A stretch of 64,000 bases of DNA. Origin: Aquilaria yunnanensis (lineage: Eukaryota > Streptophyta > Magnoliopsida > Malvales > Thymelaeaceae). The position numbers and the translations under genes were made by a program. Below the pieces are notes generated by a model. The model saw only the letters and a list, made by a program, of their open reading frames with translations, made no database searches and was not told the origin of the DNA. The DNA lies in contig CM077593.1 of NCBI GenBank assembly GCA_039654915.1, positions 111,029,413 to 111,093,412 on the forward strand, in the 5' to 3' direction. Positions 48,035 to 60,022 of the stretch are shown here, in pieces. Each line of letters begins with the position of its first letter. The first letter of the stretch is position 1.

Positions 48035-49376
48035 CCCTGCAGGGCGCTGGCCCCAGCCCAAGTAGTCCTATCAGGGAATGAAAATGTGGTAACTAGGGGC
48101 TTGCTGTGCCTGTGGGTGTAAATTGCAAATCTTGTATGTAATGTAAGTCATCGAAGAGTAGAGCGTTACATAGATATAGATATAGATATACAAATACTGC
48201 TGTATCTGTATGTACTGTACCATAAGTAATCTGTTTGTTTGTGTGTATCGATTATAGGCTACTCCGGCCTTCATTTCAATTGGGTAAATTGTTGGATGAA
48301 CCTGCATCATCTCATTTATTTTTGGGGTTCAGCTACCCACATGCCCTTTCCACAATTATAATCAACCCTGGAGTTAATGTTGATAGATGCTAGCGGTTGT
48401 GTATGTTGTGAAACTGCAATCCTATTCCTGACAAAATCACAATTCATTCCCAAGTTCCAAACCCCTGCTTCTCTTCCGTTTAACTTGTTGGCCCAACTCG
48501 TACTCTTAACTCTGACCAGACCTGACCTAACATCTGGTGCCAGTGGCATAGCCTTTACAGTACCATGCATGTGTTTTAGTATATTACTAGCAGGGGGTGT
48601 GCTGCTCCTCCAGTACGATTAAGACATCTCCACTTTGGGTTTAAATACAATATAACTCCAGAGACAGGGTTAATTTTTTTTATACCTCATTGTTTGGAGC
48701 CGCCCACTAAATTTTGGGCCACCTGGGACCAGCAGCTGCGACTTCTCTACCTTTTCCTTCACCTCACACCTCTTATATTATACACTAGGCCTACTGCTGT
48801 CAGTATGACTACTGAATCAAGAAGCCATTGATTGGATGGTGCTTCTTGGACCTAATTAGCCTAAGCGCCACTCCATCCTGTCCATGTCTTCACAGTTTCC
48901 TTTCCTTTTCGGTGGCAATAAACAAACAACACTACCATTAAATTACGCATCTCCACTTTTGGACGGACCTGTAGTCCCTCCGCTCGTTTATTCAACTTAA
49001 AGTTGGCCTAAGTCCATTTCTTATATTCCCTACCTTCTTGTTAGTTACAAGTATATTATAGCTGTTACCATGACCACTACTCTTGCGAATTGAAATTCAT
49101 CTTGTTTTTAATTAAATATAGCATGGTCCCCCAAATCAAGTTCATGCGCGATTGCGGTCAGGCCCGCCAATGTATTATGTACCACCATACCTCCTAAACC
49201 TTTGGATTCTAACCATCACTGCACTCTCTCCACCCAAACTGCTATTAATGGAGTAGTATCCTCCACAAAATTTCAACAACCAAAATTTTAACCTCAATCC
49301 GTTTCAACCACAGAAAACCAAAAAAATCCCTCCTTTTCTTTTGCAGCCAACAAGATTCAACTTTCTTGCGACAAAA
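48035..49376. other. Intergenic region between convergent ATL and sugar-transporter genes
   Basis: It probably holds the ATL 3' UTR to about 48310 (with a short TAGATA repeat at 48172-48190) and the 3' UTR of the transporter near 49300. Otherwise no gene is supported. Confidence 0.5.
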
Positions 49377-52300
49377 TCAATCCTTCTTGCTACTGCCTTG
49401 TCGGGCACCAACAGCAAAAAACTCCGTAATAACTTCAAGTGGCATGCCTTTGGTTTCCGGGACTTTCAAGAAAACAAACACCCAAGAGATGCAGCAAACT
49501 ACTCCATAGATGCCGAATATGCCAGCAAGCCCAATCGAAGTCAGCATCACAGGCAGAGTGTAGGTCACGATGATATCCCCAATCCAGAAAACCATAGCAC
49601 ATATTGCAATGCACAGCCCACGAACTCTTGTTGGAAATATCTCGGAGCACAGGATATTTGGAACCGGCCCATATGCCATCACAAAACAGCAGAAGTAGAT
49701 GATAACGCAAGTAGTTGAGATTCCTGCATTCACGACAGTGCTAAAACTCACAGTTTCACTGAGTACTAGCACCGCAAGTGACAATATCAGCACCGGTATT
49801 GTGCTTAGCAGCAGCTTCCTGCAGATGGTGCAAGCCATTAGTTAGTGTTTCTGGGATCCAGGCCTGACTTGCACGTCAAGAATCATATGAATTGAGGCCT
49901 GAAAAGGAATGCACTTTCATTTCTAACCATAGTAAGAGTGAAGAGCATCACCTTCTGCCTGAAATATCCATGAGCCTCATGGCTACACCTATACAAGGGA
50001 GCATCAGCAAGGTCGTGAATGCACTTATAAGGAACGATGCAGAAGTTGAACTAAGCCCCAGGTTTGCAAGAAGAACTTCAACGCCTGCCTGCTCAAGGAT
50101 TTGAGGTGTGTAGTATAGTACACCATTGATGCCAGAAAACTGCAAACACAATAAAAAAATGTTGAGCTCTTAAACTTTTGCTTTTTTCCCACATGAGTAA
50201 CTCATCAATCAAGTGAGGACAGCAGCAACCTTGGCTCCAATATCTCGTTAAAACTTCCAACCCAAAACTAGTCAACAACAGGTGAAGAGGCCTACGAATA
50301 ATATAAAGCACTTGTAAAGCCCTTAACTGTGTGTGATGATTACCACCTAACAGGGATAGATGAATATGGGTGCATCGTTAGCTACAGACTATGATTACCC
50401 ACTGAGACCATCACAGGACGCCTCTGCTAAGTCTATTTTTTTATTGATGGGGACAAAACTTCAGGTGTAAACTAAAGAAATAACAATGCCTGACAGAAAT
50501 CTGCAGGTGCATCACATGGATTGGTCCAATGACAGCTGTTGTGCATATTCAGAAAAAAGCCCGTCAACAATGGTAAGGAAGAGCTCAACTCAAAGGAAGG
50601 ACTCAAAATAAATAAATAATGAAAGCCATTGACTACCTGTTGAAGTATCTGAATCCCAATCCCAACCAACAATGCACGCTTTACTCCTGGCTCAAGAAGA
50701 GCAGCCCAAATTGGCCCTTTTGAAGCAGTTTGAGAAGGGTGCACCATTGCAGGACCAACTGGATGCTGATCCATAAGCTCCTTGGAATACAGAGCTGGCT
50801 GGCTCACCAGAGCAGCAGCCTGCACAAACTCGCCTTCTGGAGAGACATCATTCCCAGGAAGGGAAACAAGAGATCCACGTTGAGACCCAGGGACTCCCTC
50901 ATGAAGATAAATCCTCTTAAATCCTCCTTCCTTCTTTCCATCTTCACCTTCTCTCTCAGCCCATTTCCATGCCAATTGCCAACCACCACCAATGCCTGTA
51001 CTACCAGCCTGATCACCACTGTCATGAACAAGAGTACTATGGCGCCCCATACTAAGAATACTGCCGTGGGAAGGTGGGGGAGCCATGTCCTTTTCCATAG
51101 TTGTAGCCTGACGAGAGATTAAGGGACTGTGTAAGTTGTCATCAGAGTCTCCGCCAGCTGCCTCAAGATTGTAGTCTTCACCTTCCCTCTGCAAACTCTC
51201 ATCATCCCATTGTTCATGTTTAGCGTGAGGCTCTGCCGTACTAAACATGCTTCCAAAAGTGGGAAAAAGCATGTTTCGCATACTTCCTGTCCCAGGGAGC
51301 TTTTCATGGACACTACCAAATAAAGTCACAAGAGGATCCATAAGAGGCACACTTTGGTTGACCAGGCTTCCCTGGTGGGATGGAAGACCAAGACTGCTTT
51401 GTCCAGTTACAGGTTTGGCAACCCACGAGAGGCCTGCTTCAGGTCCATATAATCGAATTCTATCTTTCTCAGAATCTGGCTCTTGACCATCTACAAGTTC
51501 ATCAGATGGCGCTATAATGTACTCTTCTATAGAAGTTTCACCCCCAATCCCAAGACCTTCAACTAGCAACGCCAACTCACCTGTGAACATGAGATGAGTA
51601 ATTTTTCATCTTAGCATATGTTAAAATATACAAAAAATCGTCAAGTTGAACACAGTACAAAAAGTTACTTAATGGAAGAACAAAACCTTTCTTGTCTAGT
51701 CTAGTTGGATTAAATAAACTGATTGACCACTAAACAAGAACACAATAAATGGAGCATCATACAATTGCTTAATAAAAGAACAAACCCTTGACCAATTGAA
51801 TGAACAGATTGGTCACTGAAAAAAAAGCAAGCTGGGTGCATATAAAACACCCTTCAGTTTCTTGAAAATTAATCTTGGGAAAAAAATCATACAGGCACTT
51901 AATGTACTCCTAGCCTCAATTTGGACAAGCATAGGAAGTCTAGGCCTGAAAATGTATGTGAGTGTGTGTTTATGGGTATGAACCTGAAACATCTTCCCTT
52001 CCACGCAATCTTTGAAGAACAGCTTTGGCTTCAAGCATCTTTCCTTTGCTCACAAGCCACCGAGGAGATTCAGGCAAATAAAAAACTGCCAGGACAAAAT
52101 AGAGAAAAGACGGTATAGATAGCACCCCAAGCATTAATCTCCAACTGGGTGAAGACAACAAGGACATCCCAAAAACCATGCAATAAGACAAGAACATCCC
52201 TCCTGAACCAGTGAATTGAGGTAGAGTATTTAGCAACCCTCTTATCTCTGATGGGGCAGTCTCAGATATATACAAAGGGACAAGAGTAACCGCTAAACCA

Positions 52301-52889
52301 ATTCCAAACCCGTCTAACAGCCTTGCGATGCATAAAACATAAACATCAGCTGACCATAACATAACCAAGCCACCCAAAAAGTAAAGCACTGACGATAATA
52401 TCAACATTGGTCGTCGACCGAGCCAGTCTGATATTGGTCCTGAGCATGTCGTTATGGCTGTTGCTCCAATGAGTGACATAGCTACCACAAGGCCTTCGAC
52501 ACTGCTGGCCAGATCCAAGTCCTTCTTGATATAAACAATTGCTCCTGCCAGTTTATGGAAGTAAATTCATGCTGAGCAATAGCTTATCTAAAGCACAGAT
52601 GAAGGGTCTTCTAGTACCATACAAGAAAACAAATGCTGTGTATGGACAGATCAAAATTTAAGCGCCAGGCTTAGGTTTAGAACAATTTGGCCTATCAAGG
52701 AAGGTAGACAGACTATCGACTGGTGAAACATTTATCTGTTCATGTTTCGAGTCCACTAAACTTGAAATCAATAAACAAATAAATAAAAGAAGTCAGGTAG
52801 GAAGAAGTACCAGCAATGGTAGCATTATCCCATCCTTGCAAGAAGTTACCGATAGTAGCAGCAAGGGCTACAAGCACAGCTCCCCTCAT
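49377..52889 (-). CDS. TST2: Tonoplast sugar transporter 2 (tonoplast monosaccharide transporter 2)
   Basis: Proton-coupled sugar antiporter that loads glucose, fructose or sucrose into the vacuole. It is 737 residues in five exons: 52889-52811, 52544-51984, 51580-50637, 50139-49952 and 49818-49377. Six membrane segments lie within residues 1-185, with GPISDWLGRR (62-71), PLYISETAP (116-124) and PESPRW (184-189). A long hydrophilic loop of about 300 residues (about 205-505) is the hallmark of the TST family. Six more segments follow, ending at PETKG (711-715). The loop text TGIGGGWQLAWKWAEREGED, and SQPALYSKEL with the GARQ end, match Arabidopsis TMT2 rather than TMT1. All conserved sugar-porter motifs are intact. 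It converges on the ATL gene. Confidence 0.96.
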
Positions 52890-54429
52890 CTCCAAGGCAA
52901 TGAATGATCAAATTTGCTGAAGCTAGCAGTGAGCAACACAGAAACGAGATCAGAAATCAAATAATACATCCGCTGTGGCCATCACTAACCCAGATCTAAT
53001 ATAGTCCTAAATAACCCTGTGCCACTTGGAAAAAGCAGCAGATGAGAGGTAGATCAATCAACCCACTCAGCCAGTCCAGACCCAGTATCACATCTTAAAG
53101 ATATGGGAAAACAACAGATGACCACAAATTCTGCTCGTAAGCATAAACATCAAATTTTACAGACGTAAAAGAGAGCAGGGAAGGCGTCAACATCAATGGT
53201 AAATCTTAACATACCCGAAATTCAGATCTCACCCGTTGGATTGACAGCCAAAAAGCTTCCACCTAATCGAAAAGATGAGTTGCCTTTCAGCGTCTGGAGC
53301 GACCGTTAAGAAAGTAGAGCTGTAGCCTTTTGCTGGTGGGCACTAGCTTCGAGTATAGATTAGAACAGAAAACTAGCCCCTCTTCCGCTTTCTTGAAGCT
53401 AAAAGACTGTCCTTTTTTATGTTTTAATACGAGTGGAATCCGCGAGACGTGGAGGGAAAGATGCGCTCAGATGCTGAAGAAAGAATCTTTCTGTCTGACG
53501 CATAACAACCCTTCAACATCCCTCGCCATTCCGGAGTTGATCACTCAGACGCTGGCTCACTCGCTCGACTCGCTGAGTTGATCACTCAACTTATAATTAC
53601 AAGCCAGACATGGACGCAGCACACAGGGGACACCGGATTCAGTGCTTCTATCCAATCAGATGTACTGCACGCTTCTAAATTCGGAATTCGGACAAGTACA
53701 TGTTTGCCGGCATATGTATGTGAGTTGGCTTTGCTGTTACTGTTAGAACTTCAATAATCGGCTAACTTTCCGCTTTCATCCCGAAACTTTCAGTGTCGTT
53801 GCAAATACGTCCCAATCCTTTGGTTCGTTGCGTGCTAACTCCAAGCCTTTGCAGATCGTTCCAAACATGATGGTTCTTCTATTGTTAAATTGGACGGGAA
53901 ATGCCAGTCACGGATGGAAATAGCATGTCACAATCTCAGCTGCCAACAGAGTTAGGCCATAGTTTGAAATAAGACTTCATCGCATAAATAAAAGAGTAGT
54001 AAACAATTATAAATAGTTTAAATCAAAATCTTTTCGCCTCTGAATCTACATATGGTGAAAACAGAACAATTTGAACACTAAATAAATCAAATTATATCTT
54101 ATAACCAAAATGTGCCATATAGTTACTGGATAATTTAAACTATGTTTATATATCCCGCACTTTGCAGTGATTCAATCTATAATATCATTTTACATAAATA
54201 TAACAAAATGATCATTAAATAATAAAGTTTGATGATGAAGAGAGGAAAAATTAGAGTTCTAGTAATCTGAGTTTAACAATTGATGGAAAAGAATTCAATA
54301 AGAAAACTGAAATTTGGAGTTGACATAAAAACAGGATCTAAGGAATCTAATCTATGTACAATAAATTTTTAGGATTAATAGGATAAAAAGTAGGATTTTT
54401 TAGTAATTAAAGTAGTGTTTAACTATTGA
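52890..54429. other. 5' region of the transporter gene and intergenic DNA
   Basis: About 52890-53580 is presumably 5' UTR (possibly with an intron) and promoter of the transporter. The remainder is AT-rich with no gene. Confidence 0.45.
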
Positions 54430-55860
54430 CAAAAAAATAAGAAAATAAAAATGGAACAAATTGGGGGTTTAAACTAAAAATTCCAATTAAAGTCTCAGAG
54501 CAATCAAATCCATGGCCAAAATTAGACAAAAGCGGGCTAAATTTTTTTTATAGAAGATAAAAATAACCTTCCTATAAAAAGTAATGTTTATCTTTGGCGG
54601 AAAAAATGTCAAAAAGGAAAAAAAGTGCAGAAAGTCCTTGTAGTATTTATCTTTAGTAGATACAGTCTCTAAAGTTGCATATTTATTGACCTTGTTACGA
54701 CCCTCATATTATCTCTCAACGCCTGATCATAAGATAAAATAGTTAGGGACCAAAACAGAATAAAGAAAATCTATGTAGGGCTTGAAGGAGATTAAACCAT
54801 TACTTAAGGAAAAGAAAAAAAAACCTTGTTAATGCCTCGTACTATCTTAAAGCTTGATCGTCAAATGAAATAGTTTAGGGACCAAAACGGAAGAAAGGAA
54901 ATCTGTAGAGGGCTAGAAGGAGGATAGAGCATTACTTAAGGAAAAGCCAAAAAAAAAAAAAAAAAAAGAACGAAAAAAGACAAAAGAAAGGGCACTGTTC
55001 ATAAACAATAACCCAAGTCAGCAAATAATATATAGTTAAAAAAAATAAAAATGGAACAAACTAAGGATTTAAACAAAAAATTTCATGCAATGCCTCAGAG
55101 CAATCCAATCCATGGCCAAAATTAGACAAAAATAGCTAAATTTTTTTCATAGAATATAGAAATAACTTTCCTATAAAAAGTTATGCTTATCTTTGGCAGA
55201 AAAAAATATTAAAAAGGACAAAAAGTGGAGAGAAAGTCCTTGTAGTCTTTATCTCTGGCAAATACAGTATCCAAAGTTGCATATTTATCGACCTTGTTAC
55301 TACCCTCATACTGTCTCTCAAGGCCGAATCGTCAGATGAAATAGCTTAGGGACCAAAACGGAATAAAGGAAATCTCTATAGGGCTAGAGTGAGATTAGAC
55401 CCCCCATAATGTCTCTCGAGGCTTGATCGTCGGATGAAATAGTTTAGGGACCAAAATGGAATAAAGGAAATCTGTATAGGGCTAGAAGGAGATTAGACCA
55501 TTACTTAAGAAAAAGAAAAAAAAAACCCTTGTTACTGTCCTCATACTAGTTCTCAAAACCTAATCTTCTGATGAAATAGTTTGGGAACCAAAACGGAAGA
55601 AAGGAAATCTATAAAGGGCTAGAAGGAGAGTAGACCATTACTTAAGGAAAAGCAAAAAAGAAACAGAGACAGAGAGAGACAGACGGATAGAGAGAGAGAG
55701 AGAGGCACTATTCATGAACTTGAAATAGTTTAGGGACCAAAACGGAAAAAAGGAAATTTGTAGAGGGCTAGAAGAAGGTTAGACCATTTCTTAAGAAAAA
55801 ATGCACTATTTATAAACAGTAACCCAAGTCAGCAATTAATATATAGTTATAATTCATTGG
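54430..55860 (+). repeat. Compound repeat array: 600-bp period with inner 100-120-bp units
   Basis: A 300-bp block (ATGGAACAAA... to ...TTGCATATTTATTGACCTTG) at 54451 recurs at 55051, exactly 600 bp later. Between and after the two copies, a shorter unit recurs at least six times (about 54740, 54880, 55350, 55450, 55590 and 55735). It is marked by GGGACCAAAACGGAA, AAAGGAAATCT and GGGCTAGAAGGAG. It has no coding content. Confidence 0.8.
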
Positions 55861-57075
55861 TGAATAGTTATTGGACAAACGAAGTTAAGATTTTTGCATC
55901 CTAAATTACAACATGAAATAGATATATGACATTTATTGTCAAACTTAACTACAATTCCAACAAGGACTAATTCGGAACTATTTATAAAAGTTTGGATAAC
56001 CATATGATGGAAAAAATGTTTGGACGAATTTACAATTACTTCTAGAAAAATGTGTTTTAGTGGTGGCTAAAAATAGTCGCTAATTAGATATGGCAAACGG
56101 TTTCTAAAAATTTGGTGAAATTTTAGCAATGGTCATATGTCGCTAAAATTTAGCGACAGTTTGTCCTTACTAATTTAAGAACAGTTAGTCGTTACTAAAT
56201 TTAGTGACAACTTTCTATCGCTGAAATCCAAAAAATTAATGATAGTTAGTCTTCACTAAGTATTGACCAAATTTTGTGACACATAGCTCTCACTATAAGC
56301 TGATGAAGTAGCTACAGTTATTCATCCATAAAATACACCCTAATTAAAAACGACTTAACCTTGATAGCCACGTAGGAGCTCTCGCCAGTTAGTCATTTTT
56401 TATGCTAAATTGTCATCTCCTTCAACTTAGATAACATTTTTCTAATATATGTAATGTTGTGAAGATGTGTATCTAAAAGTCTAAGAAATGTTTAGCGATG
56501 GCTGTTTGTCACTAAAATTTAGTGGCGACTTGCTCTCACTAATATCCAAAAAATTAGTGACGACTTGCCCTCATTAATATCCAAAACACTTTAATGATGG
56601 CTTATTATTGCTAGTCTTGACTAAGTTATGACCAAAGTTAACGACAACCTGCCATCACTAATTGGTCATAAATTAGTGGTAGCTAACAATCATTAGGTTG
56701 TTGTTGGAACTAGTGATGACTAATTGTCGTTAATTAGCAAAGGTAAGTCATCACTAATGCCATAATTTTTCTGGTCTACATATTTTGAAAAAGAAAATAT
56801 AAAAATTAACCATAAAGCAAAACGACGCCGTTTGATTTAAAGATTTGATTAAAAGACTAAATCCCCTTCCCATCACATTTCGCCCTCTGCTCCCCTCATT
56901 CTTCCCGCCGTTTTTTTGCCTGGAAACTTTCGAACTACAATCAGACATCCACACCGCCAATAGAAGGAAATTTCATGATTACAACTTGAAAAGCATGTAG
57001 ATCAGCCACCTTTTCAGGCATTTTCTTCCATTTTATTTCTTTTCGTGTTAGGTTAGGGTTTGGGAAAATCTGAGA

Positions 57076-57175
57076 TTTTTTTTAATTTTCATGAGTTTCA
57101 AGTTTAAGAAGCCCAAATCTGGGTTTTTTTTCACCCTAAATTTTCATGAGTTTTGAGTTTAAGAAGCCCAAATTC
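57076..57175 (+). repeat. Short tandem duplication
   Basis: The phrase ATTTTCATGAGTTT followed by AGTTTAAGAAGCCCAAAT occurs twice about 63 bp apart, just before the coding-like stretch at 57150. Confidence 0.8.
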
Positions 57176-57420
57176 GTCCTTGTCAGAGTGCTTTTAATGC
57201 GAAGAGATTCAGCGACGGGACGAGGGTATTAAACCAGAATTCGATTGATGCCCGATCAACTGCCCATTCGAGTTCAGCGCTCGAGATTACAGTTCAAGTT
57301 CAAGTCCTGTTCTCGGGTTCCGACCATGAGATTTCGGTGCAGGATAAACCCAGCTTGAGCGGAGAAAATTTGATATACGTCTCCACTCACAAGGATCCCG
57401 GCGAGCCCAGAGCAAGCTGA
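57150..57420 (+). pseudogene. Possible captured gene fragment, unidentified
   Basis: GC-richer text between frame breaks inside the CACTA-like element. One frame from about 57228 to the TGA near 57420 is open for about 60 codons with a balanced, protein-like composition. It ends in a polar, Ser/Glu-rich part. I do not recognise the parent protein. It has no good start in frame, so it is probably an exon piece carried by the element. Confidence 0.35.
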
Positions 57421-58151
57421 GCTGCTGTGTACTCGACTCACTTGGGAACAGGGTTGACTCGCTGACTCAATCCTCTTGGAAGCACTGATTTCAAGCCCTT
57501 TCTCCTTTCAGGGAGTGGACTGCCTTAGCTTCCTATGGAACGAATGGGTGGGAAGGCAAAGTTGAGGTATCACCAAATATATTCAAATGCTGACCCAAAT
57601 GTTACATGGTCATTGCTGGCTTGTTTAATATGTTTGGTTTACGTGCTTTAACACAGCAAATTGTGCCAAGGTTTATTAATGGCGGTCGTTTATTGTACTT
57701 TACGCGCAACAATAACACACCTCAATGTAATAGTTATTCTTTCTAGAACATAAAAGGGCTTGAGCTTGAGTCCTTAAAAGCCATCAGTGTTGAACCTTAA
57801 GGTGAGCATCGGGTTTACTTGGTTTTCCAGCTGGGTCTGAAATTTTTTGCTGGTTGTATGAGCTTAATTGTGTTGTTATCTTACTTATGATATGGTATTT
57901 AAAGGCTAGGAAGTAAGAAAAGAATTAGTTGGAGGTGACTTGTATAATTTGAGACCGTGTGTAAGCAATTAAGGTGAGGTAAAATTACGAGAGCATTGAT
58001 ATAATATTAATGATATCTTACCATTGCATCTGGTCTTTGATTCCCAGAATGAACTTTGATTCATTGGTCGATTTTGGTTTTGATAATAACGCTTGGATCC
58101 GCATAGGAAGCAGAATCAGTAGGGTACCCCTTAGAAGCTAGAGCTTTAAAT

Positions 58152-58280
58152 ATGGCTTCTCTCCAACAATTCTCTCTGAGAATGACAGGGCATGCCTCAT
58201 CCTCAAAAACGCAATGCATGCGAGTGTCCCTTAGTCTCTTTAACACGCCATCAATTCTCAGCCAAAATCATAGAAGTAGA
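58152..58280 (+). pseudogene. Possible captured first exon with transit-peptide-like N-terminus
   Basis: From the ATG at 58152 the first 45 or so residues (MASLQQFSLRMTGHASSSKT...) are Ser/Thr/Arg-rich and nearly free of acidic residues, like a plastid or mitochondrial targeting peptide. No following exon could be joined with confidence. It may be a captured exon or chance. Confidence 0.25.
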
Positions 58281-59187
58281 AACCAGGAACTAGGCATGAC
58301 TCTGACTTTCACCGTAATAATGTTCATTATTTATAATTCCTGCCCCTTTGTTAAGTTTCTTTAGCTTTCTTAATTTTAGTTGTTTGCTCTTTACAGTTGC
58401 CTGTGTTTAGGGTGCCATGGTTGCGCACTATCAGGTAAAGTTATAGCTTTGACTGTCCCTTTTCCCTGCACTATCATGTAATTTTCATTTCCCTGGTTAT
58501 TATTGATTACACATGCATGTACTCTTTAATATATAATATGCCCGATGCTTTTTGCATTCTTTGTATTGTCGCATGATAATTGAAGTTTTGCTCATACCTC
58601 CACACCAAAAGGGCTTCTTTGTTTGTCTTTGAATACAAACCCTTAAGGTTCCTATTTTGTTCCTTAGCTTGCTATGGCATTTGTTTCAAACCATAACAGT
58701 GCTACTGCTCTTCTACAACTACTATGGCATTTGCCATCTGTTCGTAGTGATCTTCTGCGCTCCAATCATTAAATTGTTTCTCTTATCTATGTTGTAACCT
58801 TTATCATTATTTTCAATTATGTAATACTTCAGTAATACCTATTCAGTGATACTTATTTGTCATCTAGTGATAGTGTCATCCTTACCTTGACTTTGTCTTG
58901 TCCAGCTCTTCGGGTCTCATTGTCTGTTGAAGAAAGTATAGCATGCATAGACCTTGTTGAGGTGCTATTTGTGGAACATCAGAAAAGGACCTTATGTTGC
59001 TACAAGAAAGCTGCTTGCTGCAGTTCCACAGTTGTCTGAAATTCTTGTGCTTGAACAAAAATATGTATTTATGATCTTTCATGTATGACGTAAATGACAT
59101 TGTTGATGTGCTTCACATTTGTGAATATATATAATTTGTTTCTATTTTATAATTGTTGGAATTGGACAATATGGTAATGTATGTAGA

Positions 59188-59225
<38 letters not shown>
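59188..59225 (+). repeat. (AAT)n microsatellite
   Basis: About 12 AAT units, followed by imperfect AAT/AAC units to about 59260. Confidence 0.95.
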
Positions 59226-59616
59226 GGACAAGAACAACAACAACGATAATAATAATAATGACCATTGACTAGTGACAGCCAGCCGTCATTAATTGGCTAT
59301 TAGCTGGTGAAAGCTAGTTGTCACTAATTGGCCATTGACTAGTGAAGGTCAACCGTCACTAACTTAGTAACGGCTTCCTTTCGCTAAGTCTAGTGATAAT
59401 TAGTCTTTACAAAAGCTAGCAATTGTTAGCCATAACTCACCATCAACAAACCAGTGTCAGAAAATTAATAACGTTTTTGCAAAAGCTAGTCATAGCGATG
59501 GTTGCTGTCACTAAATTATTAGCTGTAAGTGAATTAGCCGTGGAAATTTTAGTAATGACTAACCGTCACTAAAAGCCTTTGCTAAAGCCCTTTTTTTAGT
59601 AATGAGTGAGCTTTAG

Positions 59617-59802
59617 GTCCCAATTCGTTTAAGCTACAAATTAATCCATAATCCATGACTTATTTTTATATACAATGATTATTTATAGAAAGTTGGATTA
59701 CCACATGATGGACTAAATGTTTGGACGAATTTGCAATGAGTTGTAGGTCTCTGTTCACAAGCTACAGATTAATCCATAATCCACAGTTTATTTTTATACT
59801 TT
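59617..59802 (+). repeat. Tandem repeat, 127-bp period
   Basis: TTAGGTCCC...AAGCTACAAATTAATCCATAATCC (59617) recurs as GTAGGTCTC...AAGCTACAGATTAATCCATAATCC (59744). A further partial unit lies on the other side of the CACTA-like element (55978-56037). Confidence 0.75.
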
Positions 59803-60022
59803 AAGAAGTTTAGGAGGCACATTTTAAAATATTTTTTAATGAAAAGTAATGACGTTTTGACCATTGAGCAACAATGTTTACGGATGGATTTAATTTGCAC
59901 TAAAAATGAAAAATTGGAATTGCACGTGCAAGTTACCCGAGAAGGCACGTGGCAGGGCACGTTGTGTGCATGCTAGTTCTTGCCAGGGTGTATCACCATA
60001 TGTAGAGCATTGCATTTACAAG

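Larger units (their letters stand above)
56034..59608. mobile_element. CACTA-like non-autonomous element with captured sequence
   Basis: Both sides carry the dense subterminal repeats typical of CACTA elements: TTAGCGACAGTTTGTC, TTTAGTGACAACTT, AGTGATGACTAATTGTCGTTA at the left, and GTCACTAATTGGCC, CGTCACTAACTTAGTAACGGC at the right. The presumed ends (CTTCTAGAAAAATG at the left, CCCTTTTTTTAGTA at the right) look like decayed CACTACTAGAAAAA termini. The same 60-bp sequence flanks it (55978-56037 and 59681-59740), so it sits in an older repeat. The interior, 56800-59100, contains coding-like stretches but no transposase. Confidence 0.55.

Noticed and set aside
47345..48061. 238-codon minus-strand frame
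   Set aside because: It is the antisense shadow of the GC-rich RING-H2 gene.
49341..49718. 125-codon plus-strand frame
   Set aside because: It is the antisense shadow of the last exon of the sugar transporter.
54430..55860. CRISPR-like regular repeats
   Set aside because: Units are 100-600 bp, diverged and contiguous, without short repeats and unique spacers, and this is a plant nuclear genome.
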